From the NCBI GenBank assembly GCA_026387435.1, contig JAPLLS010000094.1:1-52102 (forward strand): 52,102 bases of DNA, in the 5' to 3' direction. The notes beneath the pieces are model-generated. The model was not told where the DNA came from. It saw nothing but the letters and a program-made list of their open reading frames with translations, and made no database searches. Numbering within the stretch: the stretch's first letter is position 1; each line of letters opens with the position of its first letter. This document shows, piece after piece, positions 1-12,204 of this stretch. The stretch comes from Candidatus Omnitrophota bacterium (GTDB lineage: Bacteria; Omnitrophota; Gorgyraeia; Gygaellales; Profunditerraquicolaceae). The position numbers and the translations under genes were made by a program.

Positions 1-447
1 GACGTGATTTTCTTTATCGCCCAGCTGATCAAAACCAATATCCGGGAGCTGGAAGGAGCGCTGATCAGGATCATTGCCTATTCTTTGCTGGAGGAAAAAA
101 CCATAAATATAGAACTGGCCAAAGAGGTCCTGCGGGACTTGCTTAAAGAACCTAAAAAATTGATAACCGTGGATTTTATCCAGCGCTGCGTGGCCGAGGA
201 ATACGGAGTGTCCACGGCGGACCTGAAACTCAAGCGCCGGAACAAAACAATTGTCTTGCCCCGGCAGGTAGCCATGTATTTAAGCCGGGAATTGACCGAT
301 TTGTCTTTTCCGGAGATCGGGAATTATTTTGGAGGCAAAGACCATACCACGGTATTGCATTCTTATAATAAGATTAAACAAGAATTATGCAGCGACGATC
401 TTTTAAAAGACAAGGTCCAGAGGATTATACAGATCATCCAACAGTAA
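1..447 (+). CDS. dnaA: DnaA, C-terminal part (5' truncated by window start)
   Basis: Frame open from base 1; C-terminal DnaA DNA-binding domain: LPRQVAMYLSRELTDLSFPEIGNYFGGKDHTTVLHSYNKI; followed by dnaN. Confidence 0.97.
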   Translation, partial: DVIFFIAQLIKTNIRELEGALIRIIAYSLLEEKTINIELAKEVLRDLLKEPKKLITVDFIQRCVAEEYGVSTADLKLKRRNKTIVLPRQVAMYLSRELTDLSFPEIGNYFGGKDHTTVLHSYNKIKQELCSDDLLKDKVQRIIQIIQQ

Positions 448-450
448 TCC

Positions 451-477
451 ACCGCTTATTAAGTGGTTAGTTTTTTT
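451..477 (+). terminator. Rho-independent-like terminator after dnaA
   Basis: ACCGCTT-att-AAGTGGT stem (one G.T) followed by TTAGTTTTTTT. Confidence 0.55.
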
Positions 478-593
478 ATAACTTTCGAGAAATATTACGG
501 ATAAAGTTTTTTCAACAGAAACCAAACTCCTTTACTATTAAGACTATCTTTAGTTTTTATTATAATAAATAATAACAATAGGAGGATCTAAAA

Positions 594-1685
594 ATGAAGT
601 TTACCGTGGATAAAAACATTTTAGCCAAAGGGATCGATACCATTCAAAACGTTATCAGCGCTAAAGCAACCTTACCTATACTATCTAACTTTTTATTGGA
701 AACTCAAAAGAATAATTTAAGGTTGACCGCTACCGACCTTAATATAGGGATAAGTTGTGTAATACCTGTGGATATCCAGGAACCAGGGTCGATAACTATT
801 CCGGCTCGGAGATTTAGCAGTATTATAAAAGAATTATCGGACAAGGAAGTAGTGATAAATTCTAAAAAGAATAATATTGTGATCATTGAAACTTCTTCCT
901 GCCAGTTTAAAATAATCGGTTTGGCTTCCGAGGAATTCCCCAAACTTCCGGAGTTTAAAGATAAAGAGGTAATTGAGCTGGAGCAGGCTTTTTTAAAGCA
1001 AATGCTTAACCACACATCTTTCGCGGTATCAATGGATGAAACCCGCTATATTTTAAACGGGATAATGTTTAAAATAAGCCAGAGCAACCTAACCCTGGTG
1101 GCCACTGACGGCAAGCGTCTGGCTATCGACACCAAAAAACTCTCTAAAGCCGCCAGCAAAGAAATAAGCATGATTGTCCCGATCAAAACCATCCAGGAAT
1201 TGCAAAGGAATTTGCAGGACGAGGGAGTATTATCTATGATCATCGGAGCCAATCAGGTTTTATTCGACCTGGGGAGCGCTACGGTCATCTCTCGGCTTAT
1301 CGAGGGAGAGTTTCCGGATTATCAACAGGTCATTCCCGCTGCGGCTGAAAGCAAGATCAAGATTAACCGCGAGCAGTTTTTGCTGGCGATCCGCCGGGCG
1401 TCTTTGTTGTCCACTCCGGATTACCAGGCGGTTAAGTTCGAGGTTTTCAAAAACAAGCTGGTACTTTCCAAATCCACTCCCGACGTCGGAGAGTCAAGGG
1501 AAGAAATAGCCATGGAATATTCCGGAAAAGAGCTTTTGATCGGCTTTAACCCGAATTATCTCAGTGATGTTTTGAAGAATCTCGATGTCGAGACCGCGGA
1601 ATTAGAAATATCCGGCAGCGAAAAGCCCGGAGTAATTCGTAATGACGGGTATATTTATATAGTTTTACCGATGCGCTTAAGTTAG
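594..1685 (+). CDS. dnaN: DNA polymerase III beta sliding clamp
   Basis: MKFTVDKNILAKGIDTIQNVISAKATLPILSNFLLE...; ends YIYIVLPMRLS (typical clamp C-terminus PMRL); AGGAGG upstream. Confidence 0.98.
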   Translation: MKFTVDKNILAKGIDTIQNVISAKATLPILSNFLLETQKNNLRLTATDLNIGISCVIPVDIQEPGSITIPARRFSSIIKELSDKEVVINSKKNNIVIIETSSCQFKIIGLASEEFPKLPEFKDKEVIELEQAFLKQMLNHTSFAVSMDETRYILNGIMFKISQSNLTLVATDGKRLAIDTKKLSKAASKEISMIVPIKTIQELQRNLQDEGVLSMIIGANQVLFDLGSATVISRLIEGEFPDYQQVIPAAAESKIKINREQFLLAIRRASLLSTPDYQAVKFEVFKNKLVLSKSTPDVGESREEIAMEYSGKELLIGFNPNYLSDVLKNLDVETAELEISGSEKPGVIRNDGYIYIVLPMRLS

Positions 1686-1694
1686 GATCGAGCC

Positions 1695-4509
<2,815 letters not shown>

Positions 4510-4510
4510 A

Positions 4511-6949
4511 ATGTATACTCGCAATGAAAAAGTAAATCTCGTTTCCATCGAGTCCGAAGTAAAGGACGCGTATTTAAATTACTCGATGAGCGTTATTGTC
4601 GGCCGCGCGCTTCCCGATGTGCGCGACGGTTTGAAACCGGTGCATCGCCGGGTTCTTTTCGCGATGCAGGAATTAAATCTCGACCACACTAAGCCTTATA
4701 AAAAATGCGCCCGTATCGTCGGAGAGGTTTTGGGTAAATATCATCCTCACGGCGATACCGCGGTATACGACACCCTGGTCAGGATGGCCCAGGATTTTTC
4801 CCTGCGCTATCCTCTGGTGGAAGGCCAGGGCAACTTCGGTTCGGTCGACGGAGATAATGCCGCGGCCATGCGTTATACCGAAGCCCGCATGGCTTCCATC
4901 GCCGACGCGATGCTTTCGGATATCGATAAAGATACGGTCAATTTCGGCCCCAACTTCGACGGTTCGCTGCAAGAGCCTTTGCTTTTACCGGCCGCATTGC
5001 CCAACCTTTTAGTTAACGGTTCCAGCGGTATTGCCGTTGGAATGGCTACTAATATCCCTCCGCACAACTTGATAGAAGTAGCGGACGCGATCATCTATAT
5101 TCTGGGTAATCCTGACTCCGAGATTAAGGATCTGCTTCGTTACGTCAAAGGGCCGGATTTTCCCACGGGAGGGGTGATCTGCGGCAAGGGTGGGATTAAA
5201 GAAGCTTATAATACCGGCCGCGGCAAGGTTACAGTGCGGGCCAGAGCGATGGTCGAGCATCAGAAGAACGGCAAAGACCTGATCGTGGTCAATGAAATAC
5301 CTTACCAGGTCCAAAAAGCCGGATTGATCGAAGCCATTGCCGGCCTTGTGGACGATAAAAAGATCGAGGGGATCTCGGATATCCGCGACGAATCGGATAA
5401 AGACGGAATGCGCATTGTCATCGAGCTCAAGCGTGACGTCGAGCCGCAGATAATTTTAAACCAGCTTTTCAAACACACCCAGATGGAAACCACCTTTGGG
5501 ATAATCATGCTCGCCTTGGTGGAAAACCGCCCCCGGGTGCTGAATCTCCGCCAGATCCTGGATTGCTATATCGGTCATCGCAAGGTGATCATCCGCCGGA
5601 GAACCCAGTTCGAGCTGGACAAAGCTTTAAAGAGGGCGCATATCCTGGAGGGCTTAAAGATCGCCCTGAAGTTCATCGACCGGATCATTAAGGTGATCAA
5701 GACCTCCAAGACCGTTCCGGTGGCCAAGGAAAACCTGATGAAGGAATTCGGCCTTTCCGATGTTCAGTCCCAGGCGATCCTGGAAATGCAGCTGCAGCGG
5801 CTGACCGCTTTGGAACGCGACAAGATCGATGCCGAATACCTGGAACTTTTAAAGAAAATAGAATTATGCCGCTCTATACTTGCTTCCGAGAAGAAGATCG
5901 AAGCGATCATTAAAGAAGAGCTTGAGGAATTAAAGAAAAAATATGGGGACGAGCGCCGGACTGATATCGTGGGCGAGGTGGAAGAGTTGGAGATCGACGA
6001 TCTGATCGCCGACGAGGACGTGGTGGTGACTATCAGCCACGGCGGGTATATTAAGCGGCTGCCGGTAAGCGCCTACCGCAAACAGAAACGCGGGGGCAAG
6101 GGCGCGACCGGAGCGGAAGTAAAAGAAGAAGATTTTATCGAGCATCTTTTTGTGGCTTCCACCAAGGATTACCTTCTGGTTTTTACCGATAAAGGCCAGG
6201 TTTACTGGGTCAAAGTTTATGAGATACCTCAGGCCGGCAAGGTTTCCAAGGGCAAGGCTATCGTCAACCTTCTGGAATTAAAAGCCGGAGAGAAGGTCAG
6301 TTCGACTATCCCGGTGCGGGAATTTACCCCGGATAAATTTTTAGTTATGGTGACCAAGCTGGGCTCGATCAAAAAGACAAGCCTGGAAGCTTACGGCAAC
6401 CCGCGCAAAGGCGGGATCATCGGCATAACCCTGGAAGAAAAAGATGAGCTGATCGGCGTGGAATTGACCGACGGCAAACAGGAACTTTTGATCGGAACCC
6501 GGGAAGGAAAAGCCATCCGTTTTCCCGAAAACCAGGTGCGCGACATGGGCCGGGCTGCCCGGGGAGTTAAAGGCATATCCTTGGGCAAAAAGGATGAAGT
6601 CATTTCCATGGTCCTGGTCCAGAAGGACGCCACGATTTTGACCGTTACCGAATTAGGTTTTGCCAAGCGTACTCTGGCTAAAGAATATCGCTTGACCCGT
6701 AGAGGGGGCAAGGGTATTATTAATATAAAGGTAACCGACAAAAACGGCCCGGCGGTTAGCCTCAAGACCGTCAATGATAACGACGAGTTGATGGTCATCA
6801 CTCAGAACGGGATGTTCCTGCGTTGTTCGATCAAAGATATCCGGGAGACCGGCAGGGCTTCTCAGGGTGTGCATCTGATCAAGCTGGACAGCAAGGATAA
6901 AGATCGCGTTTCCTGCGTGGCGCCGGTGATCGCCGAAGAGGAAGAATAA
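4511..6949 (+). CDS. gyrA: DNA gyrase subunit A
   Basis: YLNYSMSVIVGRALPDVRDGLKPVHRRVLFAM, ARIVGEVLGKYHPHGDTAVYD; start ATG 4511 just after the gyrB stop. Confidence 0.98.
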   Translation: MYTRNEKVNLVSIESEVKDAYLNYSMSVIVGRALPDVRDGLKPVHRRVLFAMQELNLDHTKPYKKCARIVGEVLGKYHPHGDTAVYDTLVRMAQDFSLRYPLVEGQGNFGSVDGDNAAAMRYTEARMASIADAMLSDIDKDTVNFGPNFDGSLQEPLLLPAALPNLLVNGSSGIAVGMATNIPPHNLIEVADAIIYILGNPDSEIKDLLRYVKGPDFPTGGVICGKGGIKEAYNTGRGKVTVRARAMVEHQKNGKDLIVVNEIPYQVQKAGLIEAIAGLVDDKKIEGISDIRDESDKDGMRIVIELKRDVEPQIILNQLFKHTQMETTFGIIMLALVENRPRVLNLRQILDCYIGHRKVIIRRRTQFELDKALKRAHILEGLKIALKFIDRIIKVIKTSKTVPVAKENLMKEFGLSDVQSQAILEMQLQRLTALERDKIDAEYLELLKKIELCRSILASEKKIEAIIKEELEELKKKYGDERRTDIVGEVEELEIDDLIADEDVVVTISHGGYIKRLPVSAYRKQKRGGKGATGAEVKEEDFIEHLFVASTKDYLLVFTDKGQVYWVKVYEIPQAGKVSKGKAIVNLLELKAGEKVSSTIPVREFTPDKFLVMVTKLGSIKKTSLEAYGNPRKGGIIGITLEEKDELIGVELTDGKQELLIGTREGKAIRFPENQVRDMGRAARGVKGISLGKKDEVISMVLVQKDATILTVTELGFAKRTLAKEYRLTRRGGKGIINIKVTDKNGPAVSLKTVNDNDELMVITQNGMFLRCSIKDIRETGRASQGVHLIKLDSKDKDRVSCVAPVIAEEEE

Positions 6950-6973
6950 ATCACGGCTCTTAATACTAAATTA

Positions 6974-7048
6974 GTCCCCATCGTCTAGCCTGGTCTAGGA
7001 CAAAAGCTTTTCAAGCTTTCGACACCGGTTCAAATCCGGTTGGGGACG
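6974..7048 (+). tRNA. tRNA-Glu (anticodon TTC)
   Basis: Acceptor GTCCCCA/TGGGGAC, anticodon arm AAAGC-TTTTCAA-GCTTT, T arm ACCGGTTCAAATCCGGT. Confidence 0.96.
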
Positions 7049-7057
7049 TATAAATTT

Positions 7058-8896
7058 ATGTGCGGAATAGTCGGATACATTGGATTTAGGCCGGCACAGC
7101 CGATTCTTTTAAACGGCCTGAAATCCCTGGAATATCGCGGATACGATTCCAGCGGTATCGCTACAATCCTCTCCAACAAAAATTCCATTTCCATCCGAAA
7201 ATCTCCGGGCAAAATCATCGCCCTGGATAATATCTTAAAGAAAAAACCTCTTTCTGGCACCATAGGCATAGCGCATACCCGCTGGGCTACCCACGGCGCG
7301 CCGACCCAGGAAAACGCCCATCCGCATCTGGATTGCCAGAGCGAGATCGCGGTGGTGCACAACGGGATCATCGAGAATTACGTCAGCCTTAAAGCCGAGC
7401 TGATCAAAGAGGGTCATCAATTTGTTTCCCAGACTGATACCGAAGTTATCGTTCATTTGATCGAGAAGTTTTTTAAAAACAACAGCCTGGAAGAAGCAAT
7501 AAGGAAAACCATTGCCCGGCTGGAAGGGTCTTTTGCCATCAGCGTGATTTCCAGCAAGGAGCCGGGAGTTCTTATCGGCGCCCGGATGGGCAGCCCTTTG
7601 ATCGTCGGGGTCGGCAAGGGGGAGAATTTTCTGGCTTCCGACGCTCCGGCGATCTTGGATTCAACCCGGGATATAATTTTCTTGAACGAAAAAGAGATCG
7701 TGGTCCTGACTAAAGATAAAGTCCGGGTCACGGATTTCTCCGGCAAAGAAATTCCCAAAACACCTTCCAAGATCAACTGGGACGTGGAAAGCGCCCAGAA
7801 AGCCGGCTACCCGCACTTTATGCTCAAGGAGATCAACGAACAGCCTAAAAATCTGGAAAACTTTTTAAAAGCCAGGATCAATAAAGAGACCAACCGGATA
7901 GCTTTCCAAGAACAGAATATACCCGAAGAAACCCTTAAGAACATCACTAATATCTCCGTAGTCGCCTGCGGAACAGCCTATCACGCGGGGTTTGTGGGCA
8001 AATATATCATCGAATCTTTGTGCGCGATACCCGTGGCGGTGGATGTTTCCAGCGAGTTCCGTTACCGGGACCTGTTGATCGACAAAAATACTTTAGTCGT
8101 CGCTATCAGCCAGTCTGGAGAAACCGCGGATACCCTGGCCGGGGTAAAAGAGGCTAAGCGCCGGGGGGCCTCGGTCCTGGCCATCTGCAATGTTTTGGGC
8201 TCGACTTTGACCCGCGAGGCGGACGGGGTAATTTATACTCATGCCGGTCCGGAGATCGGGGTGGCTTCGACCAAAGCTTATACCGCGCAGCTGGCGGCTT
8301 TGTACATCTTCGCTTTTTATCTGGCTGAGATCAGAAAGATTTTACCGCAGGAACAGATCAATAAATATATTTCCCAGCTGCGCTTGATTCCGCATTTGCA
8401 GCAGGAAGTTTTGAAGGACCAGCAATCCATAGCTGATCTCGCCCATAAGCATTCCCATTTCGGCTCGTTCTTGTATCTGGGCCGCAACATCAATTACCCT
8501 TCGGCATTAGAGGGGGCTTTGAAACTCAAGGAAATTTCTTATATTCCCGCCGAAGGCTATGCTGCCGGAGAGATGAAGCATGGACCCATCGCGTTAATTG
8601 ATGAGTATCGCGCTGTGGTCTGTATTGCCTGCGAATCCAAAGTATACGAAAAGATGGTTTCTAACCTCCAGGAGATCAAAGCCCGCAAAGGCAAGATCAT
8701 TACCATCGCCACTCAGGGTGACGAAAAGATCCGGGAGCATACCGAAGAAGTCATTTACGTGCCGAAATGCAATGAGTTATTTTCTCCCCTGGTGGTCGCT
8801 CTTCCTTTGCAATTGATCGCCTATCACGTTGCGGTAAAACGCGGCTGTGATGTGGACCAGCCGCGCAATTTGGCGAAATCAGTTACTGTGGAATAA
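7058..8896 (+). CDS. glmS: Glutamine--fructose-6-phosphate aminotransferase (isomerizing)
   Basis: Starts MCGIVGYIG (N-terminal Cys nucleophile), SIS domains, ends CDVDQPRNLAKSVTVE; true ATG 7058, not the TTG at 7040 inside the tRNA. Confidence 0.98.
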   Translation: MCGIVGYIGFRPAQPILLNGLKSLEYRGYDSSGIATILSNKNSISIRKSPGKIIALDNILKKKPLSGTIGIAHTRWATHGAPTQENAHPHLDCQSEIAVVHNGIIENYVSLKAELIKEGHQFVSQTDTEVIVHLIEKFFKNNSLEEAIRKTIARLEGSFAISVISSKEPGVLIGARMGSPLIVGVGKGENFLASDAPAILDSTRDIIFLNEKEIVVLTKDKVRVTDFSGKEIPKTPSKINWDVESAQKAGYPHFMLKEINEQPKNLENFLKARINKETNRIAFQEQNIPEETLKNITNISVVACGTAYHAGFVGKYIIESLCAIPVAVDVSSEFRYRDLLIDKNTLVVAISQSGETADTLAGVKEAKRRGASVLAICNVLGSTLTREADGVIYTHAGPEIGVASTKAYTAQLAALYIFAFYLAEIRKILPQEQINKYISQLRLIPHLQQEVLKDQQSIADLAHKHSHFGSFLYLGRNINYPSALEGALKLKEISYIPAEGYAAGEMKHGPIALIDEYRAVVCIACESKVYEKMVSNLQEIKARKGKIITIATQGDEKIREHTEEVIYVPKCNELFSPLVVALPLQLIAYHVAVKRGCDVDQPRNLAKSVTVE

Positions 8897-8900
8897 AACT

Positions 8901-9518
8901 ATGAAAAAAAATTCCGGACTGACCATCTTAGAAGTACTGATCGCCTCAATGATCTTCGTTATTGTGGTAAGCGGTGCCGTAACGACCCTTGTTTCCATCC
9001 GCTCGCTCTCCCGGGAGTTTGAGTACCGCTATACCGCCTTGAACTTGGCCAGGGAGACTCTTGAATTCGGCGAAGGCCATCTGTTCGGCCACGAGTTTAG
9101 AATGAAGTATTATTATCCCGGAGCTACAGTATGCACGCTTCCTGTGAGCCCTTTACCTACTGCCGATAATCCCGGACCGTGCGATCCCTTTACAGGCTGC
9201 CGGGCAGGTTTGAACAATTCCGTAGGTTACGGGTTGAAAGAATCGTACTATTTTTGCACTAACTATCTTCAGGCCTTTACGTTGCTGGGTGACATAAAGG
9301 CCAGAGGGCTTGTTCCCAAGAGGGCGCCTGATAGCGTGACGATTTATCATGCGGCGGAAAAAGACCCCGATTTTTCTAACCACTACAAGGAAACGGTAGA
9401 AGTCACTTGGCAGGAAGATGTGGGCGGAGAGACGAAGAAAGAAACGATATCCGTTATTCCTCTGCGCCAGGTAAATGATGTGCTTCAGCTCAATACGGCG
9501 GAGTTTTGGTGGGAATAA
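8901..9518 (+). CDS. Prepilin-type N-terminal methylation protein (minor pseudopilin)
   Basis: MKKNSGLTILEVLIASMIFVIVVSGAVTTL: type IV prepilin cleavage motif plus hydrophobic helix. Confidence 0.85.
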   Translation: MKKNSGLTILEVLIASMIFVIVVSGAVTTLVSIRSLSREFEYRYTALNLARETLEFGEGHLFGHEFRMKYYYPGATVCTLPVSPLPTADNPGPCDPFTGCRAGLNNSVGYGLKESYYFCTNYLQAFTLLGDIKARGLVPKRAPDSVTIYHAAEKDPDFSNHYKETVEVTWQEDVGGETKKETISVIPLRQVNDVLQLNTAEFWWE

Positions 9519-9540
9519 TAACTTGAAGGAGGGCAGTAGC

Positions 9541-10029
9541 ATGAAAAGTAAAAAGGGGATCACGCTTGTCGAATTGATCGTGGCGGTCGTGCTGGTCGCG
9601 GTGCTTATTTTCGGAGTCAGCGTAGTTGAAAGCTCTTTTTACAAAATGAAGACCGGGACGCTGGATAAACAGCTTCCTGCGATCCAGGGGAACCTCGCGC
9701 TGGCGACAATATTCGAACGCGTACTTCGTTCTGGAAGCCCGAATAATACCCTCCCGGCGTTCACCATTTCCGCTGACAGCAAAACTCTTGAATTTAAACG
9801 GGGGGGTGTCACGGAATCATTTTATCTGGATGGCGGCGATCTCAAATACAACGACGGAAAGACGGTAAAAGTGATTTTGCGTAACGTTAAGTCCGTGCAG
9901 TTTAGCAAAGACGTTATCAAAGCCAACACCTTTCGGCTGATCGCGGAAATAGACTTGGCCAGCGGCGATAATTTCCGGACCAGTGTCATGCCGCGAAACC
10001 AGTTTACCCCGGGGACGGTTATTAATTAA
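9541..10029 (+). CDS. Prepilin-type N-terminal methylation protein
   Basis: MKSKKGITLVELIVAVVLVAVLIFGVSVVESSF prepilin motif; AAGGAGG upstream. Confidence 0.85.
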   Translation: MKSKKGITLVELIVAVVLVAVLIFGVSVVESSFYKMKTGTLDKQLPAIQGNLALATIFERVLRSGSPNNTLPAFTISADSKTLEFKRGGVTESFYLDGGDLKYNDGKTVKVILRNVKSVQFSKDVIKANTFRLIAEIDLASGDNFRTSVMPRNQFTPGTVIN

Positions 10030-10043
10030 GACCGACATACGCT

Positions 10044-10451
10044 ATGCGAAAAACATCTTCCCAAAAAGGCGTCGCCTTGCTCCTGGTCATATGCTTTAGC
10101 ATGGTCATATTCATGAGCATTATTGCCCTTTTGTTCACGCTGCGCGCCAATTTGCGTAACCTGGCGTCTTTCAAAGAGCGGACGGAAGCCTATTATCTTT
10201 GCGAAACCGGGGCATCAGTGGCGCTCATTCTAATCTCCAACGGTAAAATTAAGCCGCAGGATTCTTTTGACTATAAGATGGGAGGTAAAATTTATAATAT
10301 AAGCTATGAGGCGAAGAAGTCAAATGGCGGCCTATGGGATATTGTTTCTTCGGTCGGCCCAGCGTCGGGATTTTCTTATACCTATAAATTGCGTGTCGGC
10401 GGTCGCCGGGCTTTCCCGTGGTTTATCAGGGGATGGCCGGGAGGGGCATAA
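10044..10451 (+). CDS. PilX/GspK-like minor pseudopilin-associated protein
   Basis: MRKTSSQKGVALLLVICFSMVIFMSIIALLF ... EAYYLCETGASVAL, pattern of PilX/GspK-like proteins; neighbours are pilins. Confidence 0.6.
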   Translation: MRKTSSQKGVALLLVICFSMVIFMSIIALLFTLRANLRNLASFKERTEAYYLCETGASVALILISNGKIKPQDSFDYKMGGKIYNISYEAKKSNGGLWDIVSSVGPASGFSYTYKLRVGGRRAFPWFIRGWPGGA

Positions 10452-10463
10452 TCAGGAGGGTGT

Positions 10464-10778
10464 ATGACAAGAAACAAAGCGTATTTGCTTTTTTTGATCA
10501 TCGGCGTAGCGGCGGGAGTTTCTTTCGGGATTATAAAAGCCCGGGCGGATAGTCCTGAGCCCCCGGAAGTGTCGAAAGAGGTGGCCACTGTTTTTTATGA
10601 TGAAATGTGGAACTGCACAAGCGCGGTCGTAAGCAGCGAAACTGGCTACAAGAATTTTGATCCTCATGCGCAGCCTCAGACGGGGACCGCGGCAAAATTC
10701 GAAGATGACAAAATTAAAGTTTTTCCTAAATTCGTGGTGAGAGAATGGACAGTGCACGGCCATATTCATTTCGAATAA
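10464..10778 (+). CDS. Small exported/membrane-anchored protein, family A copy 1
   Basis: Signal/TM N-terminus; FYDEMW and C-terminal VVREWTVHGHIHFE shared with ORF 11002..11436. Confidence 0.65.
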   Translation: MTRNKAYLLFLIIGVAAGVSFGIIKARADSPEPPEVSKEVATVFYDEMWNCTSAVVSSETGYKNFDPHAQPQTGTAAKFEDDKIKVFPKFVVREWTVHGHIHFE

Positions 10779-10993
10779 TTTTTATTTCAGCGGCGATATT
10801 TATTGCCGGATTTTTCGCCGGGACCAAGGGGGCCGAATTGTTTTTGCCCTCCCGGAAGGATAGCCCGCGTTTAGTTTCGGCGGATTCCATTATGGTCAAA
10901 AGGATGCAGGCTATACAGGCCAGTAAAAAGTCGGGTAACTACGCTTATGAATTCAAAGTTAAAGCCCCTTATCCGGTTTTGGGAAATCAATAG
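10745..10993 (+). CDS. Small single-TM protein
   Basis: ORF with N-terminal TM helix, overlaps upstream stop; GGAGG follows before the next gene. Confidence 0.5.
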   Translation: MDSARPYSFRIIFISAAIFIAGFFAGTKGAELFLPSRKDSPRLVSADSIMVKRMQAIQASKKSGNYAYEFKVKAPYPVLGNQ

Positions 10994-11001
10994 GAGGATT
11001 A

Positions 11002-11436
11002 ATGGTGCGTACAAATAAGGTTATCTGGTTGGCGATTTCGGTTTGCGCGGTGATTGTCTGCTGGGCAGGCACTAAGAGCCTGGGGGATTCCGCGGGTTTC
11101 GTGGTGGACCCCATCACTAAAGAAAATTTATATAGTGGTAAACCCGACGCCAGCGTCGGAGCCTGGTATGACGAGCTTTGGCGGGCGAAGGGTTATTTTC
11201 TTTTACAGGAAGCTTCTGGCCCTTGCGGCGGTCCTGGCCCGTGCACCAAGGAGTATCGGTATGAACGCATCCCCACGCTCGGTCCCAACCCTAACCTTGA
11301 TCCCGACCCCGTTGCTTTTACTAATAATAAACCCTCGATTTTTCCTTCTAAAACAGGTAGTTCTGCGATCCCGCAGGATTTAGTGGTTACTGACTGGAGG
11401 GTCACCGGACATGTGCATTTTGCAGCCGGCATGTAA
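11002..11436 (+). CDS. Small exported/membrane-anchored protein, family A copy 2
   Basis: N-terminal TM; WYDELW and VVTDWRVTGHVHF match copy 1; AGGAGG upstream. Confidence 0.65.
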   Translation: MVRTNKVIWLAISVCAVIVCWAGTKSLGDSAGFVVDPITKENLYSGKPDASVGAWYDELWRAKGYFLLQEASGPCGGPGPCTKEYRYERIPTLGPNPNLDPDPVAFTNNKPSIFPSKTGSSAIPQDLVVTDWRVTGHVHFAAGM

Positions 11437-11794
11437 GAAAAATAAAGATCGCGGGGTAACGCTCACCGAGATCCTTGTCGTTTTGGTCATCACGGTCATT
11501 CTAATTACCCTGGCCGGAGCGAGCTTTTCCTGGCGGATGGAGCGCGAGGCTGAGAAAAATGCCAAGATTTATTTAAATCTTTCCTGGCAGGCCGAGCAGA
11601 ACTATTTCGCCTGGAAAAATGGATACACGTTAGACTGGAAGTCCTTGGATGCCGAAAATCCCAACAGGATAGATACTTTCTACGTCTATACTATAGATAA
11701 AGCGACTTCAGATGAGTTGTTCATAAATGCGACCCGCCGAAACAAAAACAGAGGGTTCGCCATAAACGAATCAGGGAACATCACGAATTTTTAG
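11411..11794 (+). CDS. Prepilin-type N-terminal methylation protein
   Basis: KDRGVTLTEILVVLVITVILITLAGASF prepilin motif; overlaps the upstream gene by 26 nt. Confidence 0.75.
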   Translation: MCILQPACKKNKDRGVTLTEILVVLVITVILITLAGASFSWRMEREAEKNAKIYLNLSWQAEQNYFAWKNGYTLDWKSLDAENPNRIDTFYVYTIDKATSDELFINATRRNKNRGFAINESGNITNF

Positions 11795-11811
11795 CCCCCA
11801 AGGAGGTGGAT

Positions 11812-12198
11812 GTGAAAAATCGCAGGCAATTCTGGAAGATAGAAACCACGATAATTTTTTTGAATGTAGCGTTGATTATCGCGACGACCCTTACTATTGT
11901 CAGCTTTTTCGCGTTGATTAAAATCATTACTGCGCCTCAGGATTCCCTGATGTGGCGGATCAACCTGGTGATTTTGCAGCTGTGCTTCGCCGGAGTGATT
12001 TTTACCTTCGTGCTTTCTATTTTCTGGCTGGTGCAGCGCGGCCTTGGCCCCTTGACCCGCATTGAGCAGGTTCTGGATAAAGTCCTTGAAGGAGATTATA
12101 AAGTGCGCTTGGGAGTCCGCGAAAAAGATCTCCTCTATACTTTTATTAATAAAGTAAATAGAGTAATCGAACTTCTGGAGAAAAAAGGAAACAAATAA
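11812..12198 (+). CDS. Two-TM protein with HAMP-like cytoplasmic segment
   Basis: Two hydrophobic helices, then LVQRGLGPLTRIEQVLDKVLEGDYKVRLGVREKDLLYTFINKVNRVIELL; AAGGAGG 5 nt before GTG 11812. Confidence 0.55.
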   Translation: MKNRRQFWKIETTIIFLNVALIIATTLTIVSFFALIKIITAPQDSLMWRINLVILQLCFAGVIFTFVLSIFWLVQRGLGPLTRIEQVLDKVLEGDYKVRLGVREKDLLYTFINKVNRVIELLEKKGNK

Positions 12199-12204
12199 TC
12201 CCCA

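Noticed and set aside
448-593. oriC / DnaA-box cluster between dnaA and dnaN
   Set aside because: Only a weak TTATCCGTA-like site on the minus strand; no cluster of TTATNCACA boxes, so origin not supported here.
6950-7058. glmS ribozyme upstream of glmS
   Set aside because: The intergenic space is occupied by tRNA-Glu and only 9 nt remain before the ATG; no ribozyme core visible.
8598-8816. 72-aa plus-strand ORF inside glmS
   Set aside because: Alternative-frame ORF fully inside glmS, no supporting motif.
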